Origin: Allolobophora icterica
Lineage: Eukaryota; Annelida; Clitellata; Crassiclitellata; Lumbricidae
Direction of reading: 5' to 3'
Assembly (NCBI GenBank): GCA_963556255.1
Contig: OY744604.1
Location: 90,948,062 to 91,012,061 of the forward strand
DNA: 64,000 nucleotides
The notes beneath the pieces are model-generated. The model did not search any database, had not been told where the DNA came from, and was given only the letters and a program-made list of their open reading frames with translations. The position numbers were made by a program, and so were the translations under genes. Of this stretch, positions 44,901-50,551 are shown piece after piece; within the stretch, counting starts at the first letter, position 1; every line of letters starts with the position of its first letter.

Positions 44901-45529
44901 AAAGCAAAATAGTTGACATTTGACCGTTCTGTAATGCAATGTAGGGCAAATATGATATATCTCATAACAACACAAAACGTGCTTCAGAGGAGGACAGCTT
45001 TTCACCGGCAATACATCAGGTCTTCAAGTCCTCCCAAATGGCTGACATCATGGGTTTGAATCCCGGCTCTTGTGCAGAAATCTGTGCTCTCCAAGACGAA
45101 AGTTGTTGTTGTATCCGCTAACAAACCTGTGCGACAAGAAACTGAAACATGGTGTTTCCGTTTAAATGTGCGAATATTTCGGCGCTTGTGATGTTGTGAC
45201 ATTGATAAAGGTTACGTACCTCGTCCGGTGCAATTTATCCGTTTCTAGCAGACAACGTAATCCTCAACTCCACACTTAACAGCGACTAGGAGGAACGGCC
45301 AGTATCCAATAAAACGAACCGGCATGTGCTGTCTATAACGATCTGTTTTTCTGTCTGATCTATGCATGTAGGCTTATGTACGTATGCATGCATGTGTGTA
45401 TGTGTGCATCCAGGAACTTATATAGCGCCTCTATTTTATTGTTGATTAACGATCGAGTATGAGACTGTGTGTCTGGTTGTGTGGCTGTCTATCTCTTTCT
45501 TTTTATTTGCTGCAGATGATCACAGATAA
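25873..45529 (+). CDS. CUB gene 2 (complete): secreted protein, SP - CUB A-B - linkers - CUB A-B
   Basis: Coding exons: 25873-25930, 27173-27345, 33879-34044, 34826-35010, 36279-36444, 38378-38572, 39594-39656, 40533-40708, 42373-42538, 43413-43585, 44694-44862, 45516-45529. They sum to 1704 nt, 567 codons plus TAA, and the frame is kept at every junction. The product has a signal peptide, an A-B CUB pair, two Thr/Pro-rich linkers (65 and 21 codons), a second A-B pair and the tail DDHR. There is no membrane segment or GPI signal, so it is likely secreted. The intron inside the first A domain holds a 5.6-kb Gmr1-like retrotransposon. The function is unknown; CUB-only secreted proteins include spermadhesins and other extracellular adhesion or matrix proteins. 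Use of both linker exons is inferred from splice signals, not shown. Confidence 0.88.
26141..27016 (+). mobile_element. Mutator-like (MULE) element remnant
   Basis: Termini are made of 'tgacaaaat' and 'attttgtca' inverted words (ATGACAAAATATCATGAG left; TCCCGTGACATTTTGTCAGG right). Inside, + strand 26300-26640 encodes LALAFAPPDDVVSIFEGL, a frameshift near 26440, then IAIWNQYARVFQHLPQSNNA, VESWNNAF and GFAHPT. That is the C-terminal NNA.E.WH..F.......HP block of MULE transposases. The upstream catalytic region is deleted. The copy in gene 3 (52579-54697) is at the paralogous place, so the insertion predates the gene duplication. Confidence 0.72.
27017..27095 (-). mobile_element. tRNA-derived SINE head, interrupted by the MULE remnant
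   Basis: On the minus strand the segment reads GGTGGTATAAAAGGTAGAGC, an A-box-like tRNA head. The paralogue at 54698-54770 reads GGTGTAAATGGTAGAGCGC followed by the B-box core GCGGGTTCGA. The MULE entered at the B box. Confidence 0.5.
27173..27345 (+). CDS. CUB gene 2, pair 1, CUB-A first half
   Basis: Acceptor gctgtag, donor GTAAGT. Encodes GCGTTAFYGPSGVIISPNYP, LNCDYYIYAS and FDTEDQADVVT. 173 bp. The gene 3 exon at 54851 is a close copy. Confidence 0.93.
27992..28423 (-). repeat. 3' LTR of the Gmr1-like element
   Basis: 432 bp, TG..CA ends on the element strand. It matches 33194-33625 at a constant offset of 5202 bp; no mismatch was seen by eye. A 60-codon frame inside it is non-coding LTR sequence. 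Confidence 0.95.
28424..28437 (-). other. Polypurine tract of the Gmr1-like element
   Basis: On the minus strand GAGGGCGGAGGGAA directly precedes the 3' LTR, the expected place and composition of the primer for plus-strand DNA synthesis. Confidence 0.75.
28619..32665 (-). CDS. Gag-PR-INT-RNH polyprotein of the Gmr1-like element, RT deleted
   Basis: A 1348-aa frame. Residues ~65-235 are a charged coiled-coil of EREERKEKE-type repeats inside gag. A CCHC zinc knuckle CFLCHQKGHMAREC starts at residue 473. The aspartic protease has LSDSGAEICC with the catalytic Asp at 574. The integrase HHCC finger runs from H797 to about 838. The core triad is D868, D933 and E969 (DD35E). The RNase H domain (VDASATAVGCCLF, D1233; then REAFAVIWAL and YSDHNPLSYL) reaches the end at DFLSRL. 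Between the integrase tail and RNase H, only about 50-100 residues remain where a ~250-residue RT with its YxDD box should be; none is present in any frame. The frame is otherwise undamaged. It overlaps no host exon. Confidence 0.92.
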   Translation of the reverse strand: MEALTTEMQANIRKMSSERLRVYLMKAGRDEDDVMSWDRNQLMEEWAMEIGKEEEEFKGSPISPTGVDYELQKRRLEFEIRKYEEQREKEEREREERKEKEEREREERKEKEEREREERKEKEEREREERKEKEEREEKRREEEKKEQREKEEREREERKEKEEREREERKEKEEREREERKEKEEREEKRREEEKKERKEKEEREKKERKEKEERERKEKQEERNVRDSLASRTKRYSDALKNILWKFPSDPIEIPGFFDHLDGLFNVYEVDEDVRAKLLLAILSERAKALTMRLTEAQLHDYKFLKEFLLREFKISPSNLRARFWSLHKASDESFTIYSSKLRVALMYYLKSRKITDEFDKLVSLLVADRLKESLSKACLDYILAQEKEEWLSCEDIANAADIYVASHDGGNDLVCRSHPTPKYNNWTRGQPHVQVNNQTAQPKSPKPEIRGEAKIGARVSQEEAKVKGLCFLCHQKGHMARECQTKPSSKKVSTCIFGNPTEEVIDLVVEKVNVLHEIPEQVKQGNLLDNSKPIGLETAVRVYENSIDGLHERSYINVQIEDLPSQPALSDSGAEICCIDKKLIESLNLPVIKRINIIGFQGEGCKADVVYLQMKLANSMEGTTNIAPSLCVMFAAVPELNERVILTPHVVDLLRDSSQYVVMVAGVDRCVQIYKGAEEDNLEVNIEKSNSNESLPSEVNEYSQEQLVDYSDNFLDVESTEFKSDEGVANNDTLLREQQNCHNLISCWQQARQNKNNFFIDNNLLYHKGEIMGHKVNQLCLPEDRIEVVLRVAHDAPCAGHMAFKATRARIKLNFWFPRMDERIREYCASCQICQLRTPVKVADRVPITPIPRADELCFNHLNMDCIGPMVVTGESNKSKPQYNYALVLVDKFSRWPMAYPLRSLNAKGVCEALLQVFTTFSIPRIISSDCGTNFTSRLTKEFLRRMDCSPRFNTPGHPEAAGLVERCNQSLKTMIFKLAQSDPRGWHQLLPFVLWSLREKPSGTTHISPFTMVYGTLPRGPLSVLKESWAGERKVPLNLGKSPEEYLQSLKENLEFAKVYADYYSDIETKRYADYYNLRSTDRKYEVGDKVAVLAPDFGSSKFYSRWQGPATVVKVKSPYSYIVEIEGKQRHLHANKIKRYHERLEQAMINSYSVIVDQDEEFGIVEVVDQEEREQISPSKRIDPLIIAHLSQEEQKHQEALDKLKDDLSKATQLHTIDFTKEFGLSVDASATAVGCCLFQWTEEGQEKPIAFASLKLTDTQMHWSTIEREAFAVIWALKRFKSWIFLSKIIIYSDHNPLSYLTDASPKSAKLTRWALALQEFNVDFRYRPGRQNAVADFLSRL
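33171..33189 (-). other. Primer-binding site, tRNA-Leu type
   Basis: Read on the minus strand, TGGTGGCAGCGGCGGGATC lies 4 nt after the 5' LTR. It is complementary to the 3' end of animal tRNA-Leu of the AAG type (..CCCACCGCTGCCA plus CCA) with about two mismatches, judged from memory of that tRNA. Confidence 0.7.
33194..33625 (-). repeat. 5' LTR of the Gmr1-like element
   Basis: 432 bp, the same sequence as 27992-28423. Its outer edge meets the TSD GATAG at 33626-33630. It should carry the promoter of the element; a TATA-like 'tatataga' lies near 33424 on the + strand, the only candidate seen. Confidence 0.95.
33879..34044 (+). CDS. CUB gene 2, pair 1, CUB-A second half
   Basis: Acceptor tgacag, donor GTGAGG. 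Encodes ISCKTNSSFPQEIFYGHS, LPDPVSVPWCSQGRVNF and GFSLDYFVSVGG. 166 bp. It lies 250 bp beyond the Gmr1-like element, so the first CUB-A domain is split by a 6.5-kb intron. Confidence 0.93.
34162..34285. repeat. Tandem duplication of about 60 bp in an intron
   Basis: A unit containing GTGGAAGGGTGGTATGTAGA and ending in ggagacaaaatcgta is present twice in a row. The matching gene 3 intron (about 56770-56820) has one copy, so this is a lineage-specific tandem duplication. Confidence 0.8.
34826..35010 (+). CDS. CUB gene 2, pair 1, CUB-B first half (long form)
   Basis: Acceptor ctgcag, donor GTAGGC. Encodes GCGNTLYTGSHGYVTSPGYP, NQNCSNIIWAPQRRHFHLQF and CQDCTCDWVE. 185 bp with the extra C-x2-C-x-C cluster. 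Confidence 0.93.
35263..35340. repeat. Four tandem 18-bp units
   Basis: CATGTTAATATCTTCATT is repeated about four times with small changes in the intron after the CUB-B first-half exon. No function is suggested. Confidence 0.75.
35556..35730. mobile_element. hAT-type MITE, 175 bp
   Basis: Ends CAGGGCCGCATTAAG and CTTAATGCGGGCCTG are near-perfect inverted repeats. Flanks ctgatgtc (35548-35555) and ttgatgtc (35731-35738) are an 8-bp duplication with one mismatch. No ORF of interest. Confidence 0.82.
35887..35981. repeat. (GATT)n microsatellite
   Basis: About 23 uninterrupted copies of GATT. A short repeat of the unit appears again near 36109. Confidence 0.95.
36009..36036. repeat. 28-bp perfect palindrome
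   Basis: The half-site ATGTTTTTGAAGAC is followed directly by its exact complement, centred on GACGTC. It lies just after the (GATT)n tract in an intron. No spacer, so it forms a cruciform or dimer-binding site in principle; no evidence of use. Confidence 0.8.
36279..36444 (+). CDS. CUB gene 2, pair 1, CUB-B second half
   Basis: Acceptor tttcag, donor GTTAGT. Encodes VSCLDNNPSDKHRFCGTAHY, CTRVLVWFQSNE and GFRLEYNVTLDLG. 166 bp. Confidence 0.92.
36958..37110. repeat. (GTAT)n microsatellite
   Basis: About 26 GTAT units followed by imperfect gtgtatgcatgt units. The long MYVC- and HTYI-type open frames across it come from the repeat and are not genes. Confidence 0.95.
37567..37972. mobile_element. 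hAT-type MITE, 406 bp
   Basis: Ends CAGTGTTTAATCTAG and CTAGATTAAACACTG are perfect 15-bp inverted repeats. attacactg flanks both ends (37558-37566, 37973-37981), an 8-bp duplication plus one matching base. Internal 'ggggga' and 'tccccc' words pair with each other. A truncated relative lies at 18155. Confidence 0.85.
38378..38572 (+). CDS. CUB gene 2, Thr/Pro-rich linker exon 1 (long)
   Basis: Acceptor cctacag, donor GTGATT, phase 1-1, 195 bp. Encodes a run of TTP, TTL and TTPTP units (for example TTPTPPTTPPTTPTTPTP). The DNA is a degenerate 'ccgactacg' / 'cctacta' repeat that has expanded compared with the 51-63 bp linkers elsewhere. Mucin-like composition suggests O-glycosylation and an extended spacer between the CUB pairs. 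Confidence 0.82.
39010..39245 (-). mobile_element. LINE 3' fragment within the duplicated linker unit
   Basis: Minus strand reads GERAFSVAEPTFWNSLPVSF, the RAFSVA.P..WNSLP ending of CR1/L2-like ORF2. A second copy lies at 40260-40470, because the whole unit was tandemly duplicated. Confidence 0.6.
39277..39363 (+). pseudogene. Decayed CUB-A first-half exon
   Basis: Preceded by acceptor gtcacag, it reads DCGKTSYCGPSGVISFPNYP, then diverges to a stop (TAA) at 39364. It lacks the second CUB Cys and the donor. It corresponds to the intact exon at 40533 and is presumably skipped. Confidence 0.8.
39594..39656 (+). CDS. CUB gene 2, Thr/Pro-rich linker exon 2
   Basis: Acceptor ttccag, donor GTGAAT, phase 1-1, 63 bp. 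Encodes ETPSVPPTTPITFTPTTPTP plus SG across junctions. It is the duplicate of the exon at 38378 and is in frame with it, so both could be included. Confidence 0.75.
40260..40470 (-). mobile_element. LINE 3' fragment, second copy from tandem duplication
   Basis: Aligns with 39010-39245 throughout, differing by scattered substitutions; the minus strand keeps a FG.WTYFLELFP-like frame with the WNSLP motif degraded. Confidence 0.5.
40533..40708 (+). CDS. CUB gene 2, pair 2, CUB-A first half
   Basis: Acceptor gtcacag, donor GTTAGT. Encodes DCGGTAYYGPSGVIRSPNYP, LSCDYYVDAS and FDTEECCDYVT. 176 bp, the same form as gene 1 pair 3 and gene 3 pair 2. Confidence 0.92.
40872..41573. mobile_element. 702-bp TIR element with repeated 'cgtatctcc' words
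   Basis: Ends CGTCGCCTGAGAATTATCTT and AAGATAATTCTCAGGCGACG are perfect 20-bp inverted repeats, extending imperfectly to about 32 bp. AAGT flanks both sides. The paralogous gene 1 intron (about 15020-15045) lacks it. Inside, 'cgtatctcc' occurs at several places and as 'ggagatac' in reverse. No transposase fragment is visible; superfamily not assigned. Confidence 0.75.
42373..42538 (+). CDS. CUB gene 2, pair 2, CUB-A second half
   Basis: Acceptor gtcatag, donor GTGAGG. Encodes ISCPTNSLYPSVKYSGST, PWCSTGAVNFNTNNS and GFSLDYHISLGG. 166 bp. Confidence 0.92.
43413..43585 (+). CDS. CUB gene 2, pair 2, CUB-B first half (short form, GC donor)
   Basis: Acceptor tctttag. Encodes GCGETVYSGSYGYVSSPNYP, SQNCSNIIWARLRSSF and EECCDFVE. 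Ends GTTGAG|GCAAGT, the same GC donor as in gene 1. 173 bp. The following 1.1-kb intron holds an unassigned 138-codon + strand frame (44094-44510) with no paralogue in gene 1. Confidence 0.88.
44694..44862 (+). CDS. CUB gene 2, pair 2, CUB-B second half
   Basis: Acceptor atttcag, donor GTGAGT. Encodes LSCLDNAEYVPSRFTGTSIP, CTQVLVWFYTDD and GFTLEYVATTDSG. 169 bp. Confidence 0.92.
45516..45529 (+). CDS. CUB gene 2 terminal coding exon
   Basis: Acceptor gctgcag. With the carried base it reads D D H R stop. The surrounding intron end and 3' UTR align with the gene 1 terminal exon at 19788. Confidence 0.72.
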
Positions 45530-45643
45530 CGAAAAGTGCTCAGCTATGGAACGCCGAATGCAGAAGAAAGAAAAAATGGAGAAGAAAGATGGAGGAGCAA
45601 TTACATTTTCCTAACTAATCGCCTTGCTGTATTTTAGTTGGCA

Positions 45644-45649
45644 AATAAA
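45644..45649 (+). terminator. Candidate polyadenylation signal of gene 2
   Basis: AATAAA 115 bp after the stop codon, followed by T-rich and GT-containing sequence. The gene 1 counterpart is AATTAA, so the cleavage site there may differ. Confidence 0.45.
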
Positions 45650-47269
45650 TTTCTTGTTTCTGATGACAATTTTAAATAGATTTCTGATGACGTTTCTTTC
45701 GGTGGATTCTTTGACTTGGTTTTTCTTTCACAAAGACCTGTTCTCGATGGGAATTTTTGTTTAGACATTTCAATGGCCATTATATGTTTCAAAGTTCATT
45801 TTTGGGATTTTAGGCCTATAGTTTCCTAATAATTCTCAATCAATAAATCAATTGCAATTTACATAGCTGCCCTTCAAGATCTCTACTTAAAGAAGTTTAG
45901 TTGGGTTTTAAAGTGATATATCGAGGTTGAGGGCGACGCAATTAATCTTTTATATAGCAAGCATCGTTAAATAGCCAATAAACATTTTTAATGATTAAAT
46001 CTTTAAATCTTTTAATCTCCGAATATAAAGTAGTTATTTTTCATAAGACACAGCGTCGTTAAGCAAAACCAAAACCACTTGTCTATGTAGCTTATTGGGT
46101 AACGCTCATCGAAACCCGTTTCAGAGGAGCAACTTTATTAAGAATGCTTGCACAATTGTGTCCACGAAAACCAAACAGTTTCAGTTAATAGGCTAGGTAA
46201 CCTATAATTATTAGCTTTCAATGCATAATATAATCATTCCATCCAATTGTCTTGGTGAGGGAATTTTTTCTTGTGGTGGCTGGTTCTAGTGATCCGCAAT
46301 CCTCTGGCCTAAAACGCGCTTATGAAACAGTTTCAGATTGGAACCTCTCAGATCTCCAGTTGATGCCGTCTGGAAGAAGGAGTTTTAAGTCTATGTTTTT
46401 GAGTCCACGTAGAATTTTATTTTAAAGGTTTCAATACGATCACCCGAACTATAGACAGTAGAAATTCTAATGATTCAGACCGCAAGGTACTAAATGTGAA
46501 ATAAACTGTAGTGATGATCAACAAAGTAAAGTTTCCGGTGGCAAAGCATATGGGTGACCAGCAGAATCGTATAGTTCAGAAGAAATAAATCCTATCAATT
46601 TATTTCTTCAGGGATTAGCCAACGGTTAAGCTAGTTAGGCCGTAAGCAGACTTGGATAGGTAAGTCTTTAGTTTAGAGCGAAAGACAGTCTCGGCAGAGT
46701 TGTGAACTTGACGAGGTAGCGTTCCAGAATAAGGGACCAGCAATGGTGAATAAACGTCGATAAAGTCGCGTATAAGAAACAACATAAGGGGCATACTTTA
46801 AAGCAGCTTCTTATCGACGACAAGAACAGCCTTCAACAGAGATCCAGGGTGTACCAGACGAAGATTATTAGGATGGCAAATGATTTGCACGTGCTTTGGA
46901 CATGAGGAGTGCAAGCTTGCAGCGGCAACGTTCATAAAAAGGAAGCCAGTGTAGAAAATCATATCAGGTATGATTGTTTCGGTATGACAGTCAGAGGCAT
47001 AGTAGTACAGCTCGGTGCATTATTCTAGTTAGAGGAAGTAGCCAAATGAATTTTGTTATCAGTGACCATATAACCAATTAGCAATGATGGGCACTTTTAA
47101 CTACTTTAGTTACTAACTAGTAGTTTTAACTACTACGAATGTACTTGACTAGTAGTTATAACTAGTTTTAAAGAAGTGTTTCAAAAATATTTTTAATCTA
47201 TTATGATCAAGTAGTTGAAGTCAACTACACTATTTCACATTAACTGCATTTTTCCTTTTTAGTATTTAG
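45650..47269. other. Intergenic DNA after gene 2
   Basis: No gene seen. It contains sequence paralogous to the region after gene 1 (about 19900-20250), a LINE fragment and, from about 47084, a MITE-like start CAATGATGGGCA followed by 'aactactagt' words, related in style to the MITE at 55894. The Mag-like element is inserted in or beside that piece; its second end was not found. Confidence 0.5.
46600..47045 (-). mobile_element. LINE 3' fragment
   Basis: Minus strand contains LVPYSGTLPRQVHNSAETVF and RSKLKTYLSKSAYG, the W/Y..LP..V...S...F...LKTYL..AYG ending of CR1/L2-like ORF2. Truncated. Confidence 0.55.
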
Positions 47270-47409
47270 TGTAATAGTTTGAAACACGTTTATTTAACAG
47301 TCTTAATGTGCAACCATTCCTCGTGCCAGTCAGAATCCAACTAGTCTTCTTCCTAGATCTTTCCATAGAACCCTCCGTGGCCAAGCCACTTATATAGCGC
47401 TATATTACA
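47270..47409 (-). repeat. 3' LTR of the Mag-like element
   Basis: 140 bp, unusually short. Contains 'ttatatagcgctatatta' near its end on the + strand. One mismatch to the copy at 50412. Confidence 0.93.
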
Positions 47410-47421
47410 TCCCTCCCCATC
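47410..47421 (-). other. Polypurine tract of the Mag-like element
   Basis: The minus strand reads GATGGGGAGGGA immediately before the 3' LTR. Confidence 0.75.
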
Positions 47422-47425
47422 TTGA

Positions 47426-47573
47426 TTATAAAGAACATTTTAAAGTTTATAAAGAACATTTTAAAGAACATCTTTAACGCCTATATGAACATAGTTGTGC
47501 CATATTATAAAGAACATTTTAAAGAACATTTTAAAGAACATCTTTAAAGCCTATATGAACACAGTTGTGCCAT
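47426..47573 (-). repeat. Tandem repeats in the 3' untranslated part of the Mag-like element
   Basis: The words 'ataaagaacattttaaag' and 'cctatatgaacatagttgtg' recur in two larger copies, the second with an extra 'aaagaacatttt' unit. Between the ORF stop and the PPT. Confidence 0.8.
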
Positions 47574-47652
47574 TTTGCACATCTTGTGTGTGGGTAGACA
47601 ACCACACCAAGTGGGTGACTGGACAGGGATTATTCTGCCCTGGCAAAGTCCT

Positions 47653-50286
47653 TCAACCATTGCCAATCCTTTTCTTCTTACGGTTGGATCGTATAGGCAG
47701 AGTCCTTTGGCCAGATTCCTCTGCTGGAGCATCGAGACTCGTGTGGGGACTGGGATTGCCTCCACTGTCATCCACTCTAGTCAAGATTGGTTCCACAGTT
47801 GGTTGTTGCACTGGGTTGAAGGGCTCGACAGGTGCTTCGAGTTCCTGTTCAGCGTTGACTGGGTTGCCATGGACAACTTCTGCATTCACTGGTTTGAAGA
47901 GCGATGAGTTGCGAGTTACTTTTTCCTCTCCCCTCCTCACCGTGATCATTGATCCTTTTCTACTGACAACTTCATGTGGCGGTGGTTCGAAAGGAGTGTT
48001 GCTCCTGGAGTGTGTGTGTGTTGGTTTCATCAGAGCCGAATCACCAACGGCCATAGTTGAGAGTTCTGTGTGAGATTCACAATCAGTATTCACCTTCATG
48101 GCAGCTTTCTGATGAGCGTCGTGGTAATGAAGGTCATCATCATTTTCCTCCACCATCAGCTGTGGCAGTTTCACAGCCATGGGACGGCCAAACAACAACG
48201 TTGCTGGTGCTACCCCAGTCGTTGAATGTGGGGTAGCCCGATAATTGCGAAGAAAGCAGTATAGTTCTTGCTTCCAGTTCTTGTCCTCCATGTAGGCTGT
48301 CTGTATTACATGTTTAGCTGTTCTCGTAAACCCTTCAACGTCATCATTAGCTCTAGGCCAACAGGGTGTAGTTTTGCAATGCTGAAAGCCTAGATTGGAA
48401 CTGAACAGCTCAAATGCTTTGCCACTGAAAGGTGGCCTGTTGTCTGATTTGAGCGTCTTTGGTATACCATATTCTGAGAAGATCTTATCAATTCTCGGAA
48501 TGACAGTTGTCGCCGTAAGGGATGATATTATATCAACCACCGGAAATCTGGAATATTCGTCGTACATGACCATCAGACAGTGGCCTTGGATGGTAGCAAA
48601 GTCAATGCTGACATGGTGCCATGGACCTGACGGCAGTGCAGACATCAGCTGTTCACAGTTGTTCATTGGCATGACGGCAGCACAACGAAGACAAGACCGA
48701 ACTTGGGTCTCGACCATTTTTTCGATGCCTGGAAACCAGATCTTGTCTCTCACCAGGGCTGTTGTCTTGGACATTCCTTGGTGTCCTTCATGAGCCAACC
48801 GCACCGAGCGTTCCTGAAGGCACTGCGGTATTACTAAATGGTTGTGATGTAAAATGACGTCGTTGTAAGAGTCAAGGGTCAGGGCAGATTTGACCTTGGC
48901 AAAGGCATCATATGCAATCGAGTCAAAGCTGTTTTCTTGCGACTGGTGGGTCCACCGACCAGACTGTATCGCTGATTTAACAGCCTGCAGGGTGACATCT
49001 CGTTTCGTTTCTGTCTGTACTTCTTCCAATGTGATGGCCTTTGGAACAGCAGGACTTGTGAAGGAATTTACATGTTCTTCAGCATTAATGAGGTGTAGCT
49101 GGGTAGACGTCACCCAGCTCAGAAGTGAGCCACTGCAGCCAGCGATGACAAAGAAGTCTGTGTATGCTCGTTTGGAGTCATGTTCAGTCAGCATGGTGAG
49201 TTTGCCGAGCACTGGGAGTGGTGTTGAGCCGTTGTATGACATGATTTTGGTAGTGGTTGGTCTGAGTCTTTGCTTGGGATGAAGTTTGCGAAAATCTTTC
49301 TCGTCAAGGATATTCACGCTTGCTCCCGAATCTGCTGTGAGTTTGAGGGGTGTACCGTCCAGTGTGACAACAAAAGTGGGTGCATCGTGGTGGCATGCCT
49401 GTGTGGTGATTGCATGCACGTACTCGGTTTCTGATTCAGAGCTGGGGTTATTTGGAGCAATCCAATTAACTCTTGGTCTACGACCATCATCTGGGTGCCA
49501 AGAGTGGCCAGAGCTGCGACACACAGATAAAAAATGTCCCAGCTTCCCGCAACCCCTGCAGGTTTGGCCAAAGGCTGGACAGTGTTCTCGACCACCTGTG
49601 TGTGGCAAAGCTTTCCCACAGTTGCGACATGTTGCATTTCTTTTGGACTCACCATGATGTGCCAAAGTTTTCTTGAAGGTCTGATTATTTGCTTTAATCT
49701 GTCTGACCAACTCTGTTGCAGGCTCACTTGTCATCGCAGAAGATTGAATGTCAGCAAGTTCAGCCGCATGCGCCACGTCAAATAGCTGGTCCAGGGTAAG
49801 CGTGGGGTCAGTCAATGCCTTCCGACGAAGGCGATTCGACCAGCAGCCCTGGATGAGCTGGCTTTTCAGCTCGCGGTTCGCGTCGCTGAAGTCGCACGTG
49901 ATGGCTAGCTGGCGAAGTCGTGTTAGATATGATGCAATGTCTTCCGTTTGGTTCTGCTTTGCCTGACGAAATTGAAAAACCGCAAATTCCGTGTTCTGTT
50001 TAGGGGCGAAGAATGAGGTCAGCGCGTTTATGGCTCTATCTGTCATGGAGTCGTCTTCGTTAGGGCTGGACAATGATAGTGTGTTAAAAATGTCACTCAC
50101 ATGTTCGCCTGCATAGTGGAGGAGTAGCGCTTTCTGTCGTGCGTCGTCAGTAATGTTGATAGCAACTAACAGGTTGCGAAATCGTCCGACCCACTTCTTC
50201 CAGCGGACAGCGACATCACCAGCTTCAGGCGAAGGATCGAAGGCTGGGAATGGAGGCAGGTTGTCGGCCATTTTAGCTCTGAGCAC
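47653..50286 (-). CDS. Gag-PR-INT polyprotein of the Mag-like element, RT/RNH deleted
   Basis: 877 codons; a second Met at residue 6 (MADNLPPFPAFDP) is the more usual start for this kind of gag. Gag core covers about 10-200. Two Cys-rich knuckles follow: CRNC...HC (220-236) and CRGCGKLGHFLSVC (243-256). The protease has LTADSGASVNIL, with the catalytic Asp at 319. After about residue 400, where RT and RNase H (some 450 residues) should begin, the frame passes straight to the spacer before integrase. The HHCC finger uses H499, H502, C532 and C535; the core triad is D562, D615 and E651 (DD35E). SDNRPPF replaces the common SDNGPPF, and ANDDVEGF the common ANGEVERF, so integrase activity may be affected. 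No stop or frameshift. Confidence 0.92.
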   Translation of the reverse strand: MLRAKMADNLPPFPAFDPSPEAGDVAVRWKKWVGRFRNLLVAINITDDARQKALLLHYAGEHVSDIFNTLSLSSPNEDDSMTDRAINALTSFFAPKQNTEFAVFQFRQAKQNQTEDIASYLTRLRQLAITCDFSDANRELKSQLIQGCWSNRLRRKALTDPTLTLDQLFDVAHAAELADIQSSAMTSEPATELVRQIKANNQTFKKTLAHHGESKRNATCRNCGKALPHTGGREHCPAFGQTCRGCGKLGHFLSVCRSSGHSWHPDDGRRPRVNWIAPNNPSSESETEYVHAITTQACHHDAPTFVVTLDGTPLKLTADSGASVNILDEKDFRKLHPKQRLRPTTTKIMSYNGSTPLPVLGKLTMLTEHDSKRAYTDFFVIAGCSGSLLSWVTSTQLHLINAEEHVNSFTSPAVPKAITLEEVQTETKRDVTLQAVKSAIQSGRWTHQSQENSFDSIAYDAFAKVKSALTLDSYNDVILHHNHLVIPQCLQERSVRLAHEGHQGMSKTTALVRDKIWFPGIEKMVETQVRSCLRCAAVMPMNNCEQLMSALPSGPWHHVSIDFATIQGHCLMVMYDEYSRFPVVDIISSLTATTVIPRIDKIFSEYGIPKTLKSDNRPPFSGKAFELFSSNLGFQHCKTTPCWPRANDDVEGFTRTAKHVIQTAYMEDKNWKQELYCFLRNYRATPHSTTGVAPATLLFGRPMAVKLPQLMVEENDDDLHYHDAHQKAAMKVNTDCESHTELSTMAVGDSALMKPTHTHSRSNTPFEPPPHEVVSRKGSMITVRRGEEKVTRNSSLFKPVNAEVVHGNPVNAEQELEAPVEPFNPVQQPTVEPILTRVDDSGGNPSPHTSLDAPAEESGQRTLPIRSNRKKKRIGNG

Positions 50287-50397
50287 GTGCGTACTTGTGC
50301 GAATGTAAGCGGCGAATTAGAACGAATGTTGCGTTTCGTAATACGTTTTGTTTCGTCTGGAACTCGTAAGTGATTTATTTTCCGCGTTTTCCAAATG

Positions 50398-50410
50398 ATC
50401 TTCGTCGCCA
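50398..50410 (-). other. Primer-binding site, tRNA-Ser type
   Basis: The minus strand reads TGGCGACGAAGAT one base after the 5' LTR. It differs by one base from the complement of the 3' end of animal tRNA-Ser(GCT) (..ATCCTCGTCG plus CCA), as recalled. Mag-type elements are known to use tRNA-Ser. Confidence 0.7.
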
Positions 50411-50411
50411 A

Positions 50412-50551
50412 TGTAATAGTTTGAAACACGTTTATTTAACAGTCTTAATGTGCAACCATTCCTCGTGCCAGTCCGAATCCAACTAGTCTTCTTCCTAGAT
50501 CTTTCCATAGAACCCTCCGTGGCCAAGCCACTTATATAGCGCTATATTACA
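50412..50551 (-). repeat. 5' LTR of the Mag-like element
   Basis: 140 bp, paired with 47270-47409. Ends at the flank TTTAC. Confidence 0.93.

Larger units (their letters stand above)
47270..50551 (-). mobile_element. Mag-like Ty3/gypsy LTR retrotransposon, RT/RNase H deleted, 3282 bp
   Basis: Two 140-bp LTRs (47270-47409, 50412-50551), TGTAATAG start and TATTACA end, differ by one visible base (tcagaatcc/tccgaatcc). Flanks TTTAG and TTTAC agree in four of five bases. On the minus strand: 5' LTR, PBS of tRNA-Ser type, one 877-aa ORF, tandem-repeat 3' region, PPT, 3' LTR. The ORF keeps gag, protease and integrase but has lost RT and RNase H. With near-identical LTRs it must have transposed recently using RT from another element. 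Confidence 0.92.

Noticed and set aside
47495..48073. 192-aa plus-strand frame, and other plus frames to 49966
   Set aside because: They are antisense to the Mag-like polyprotein, which has recognisable domains on the minus strand.
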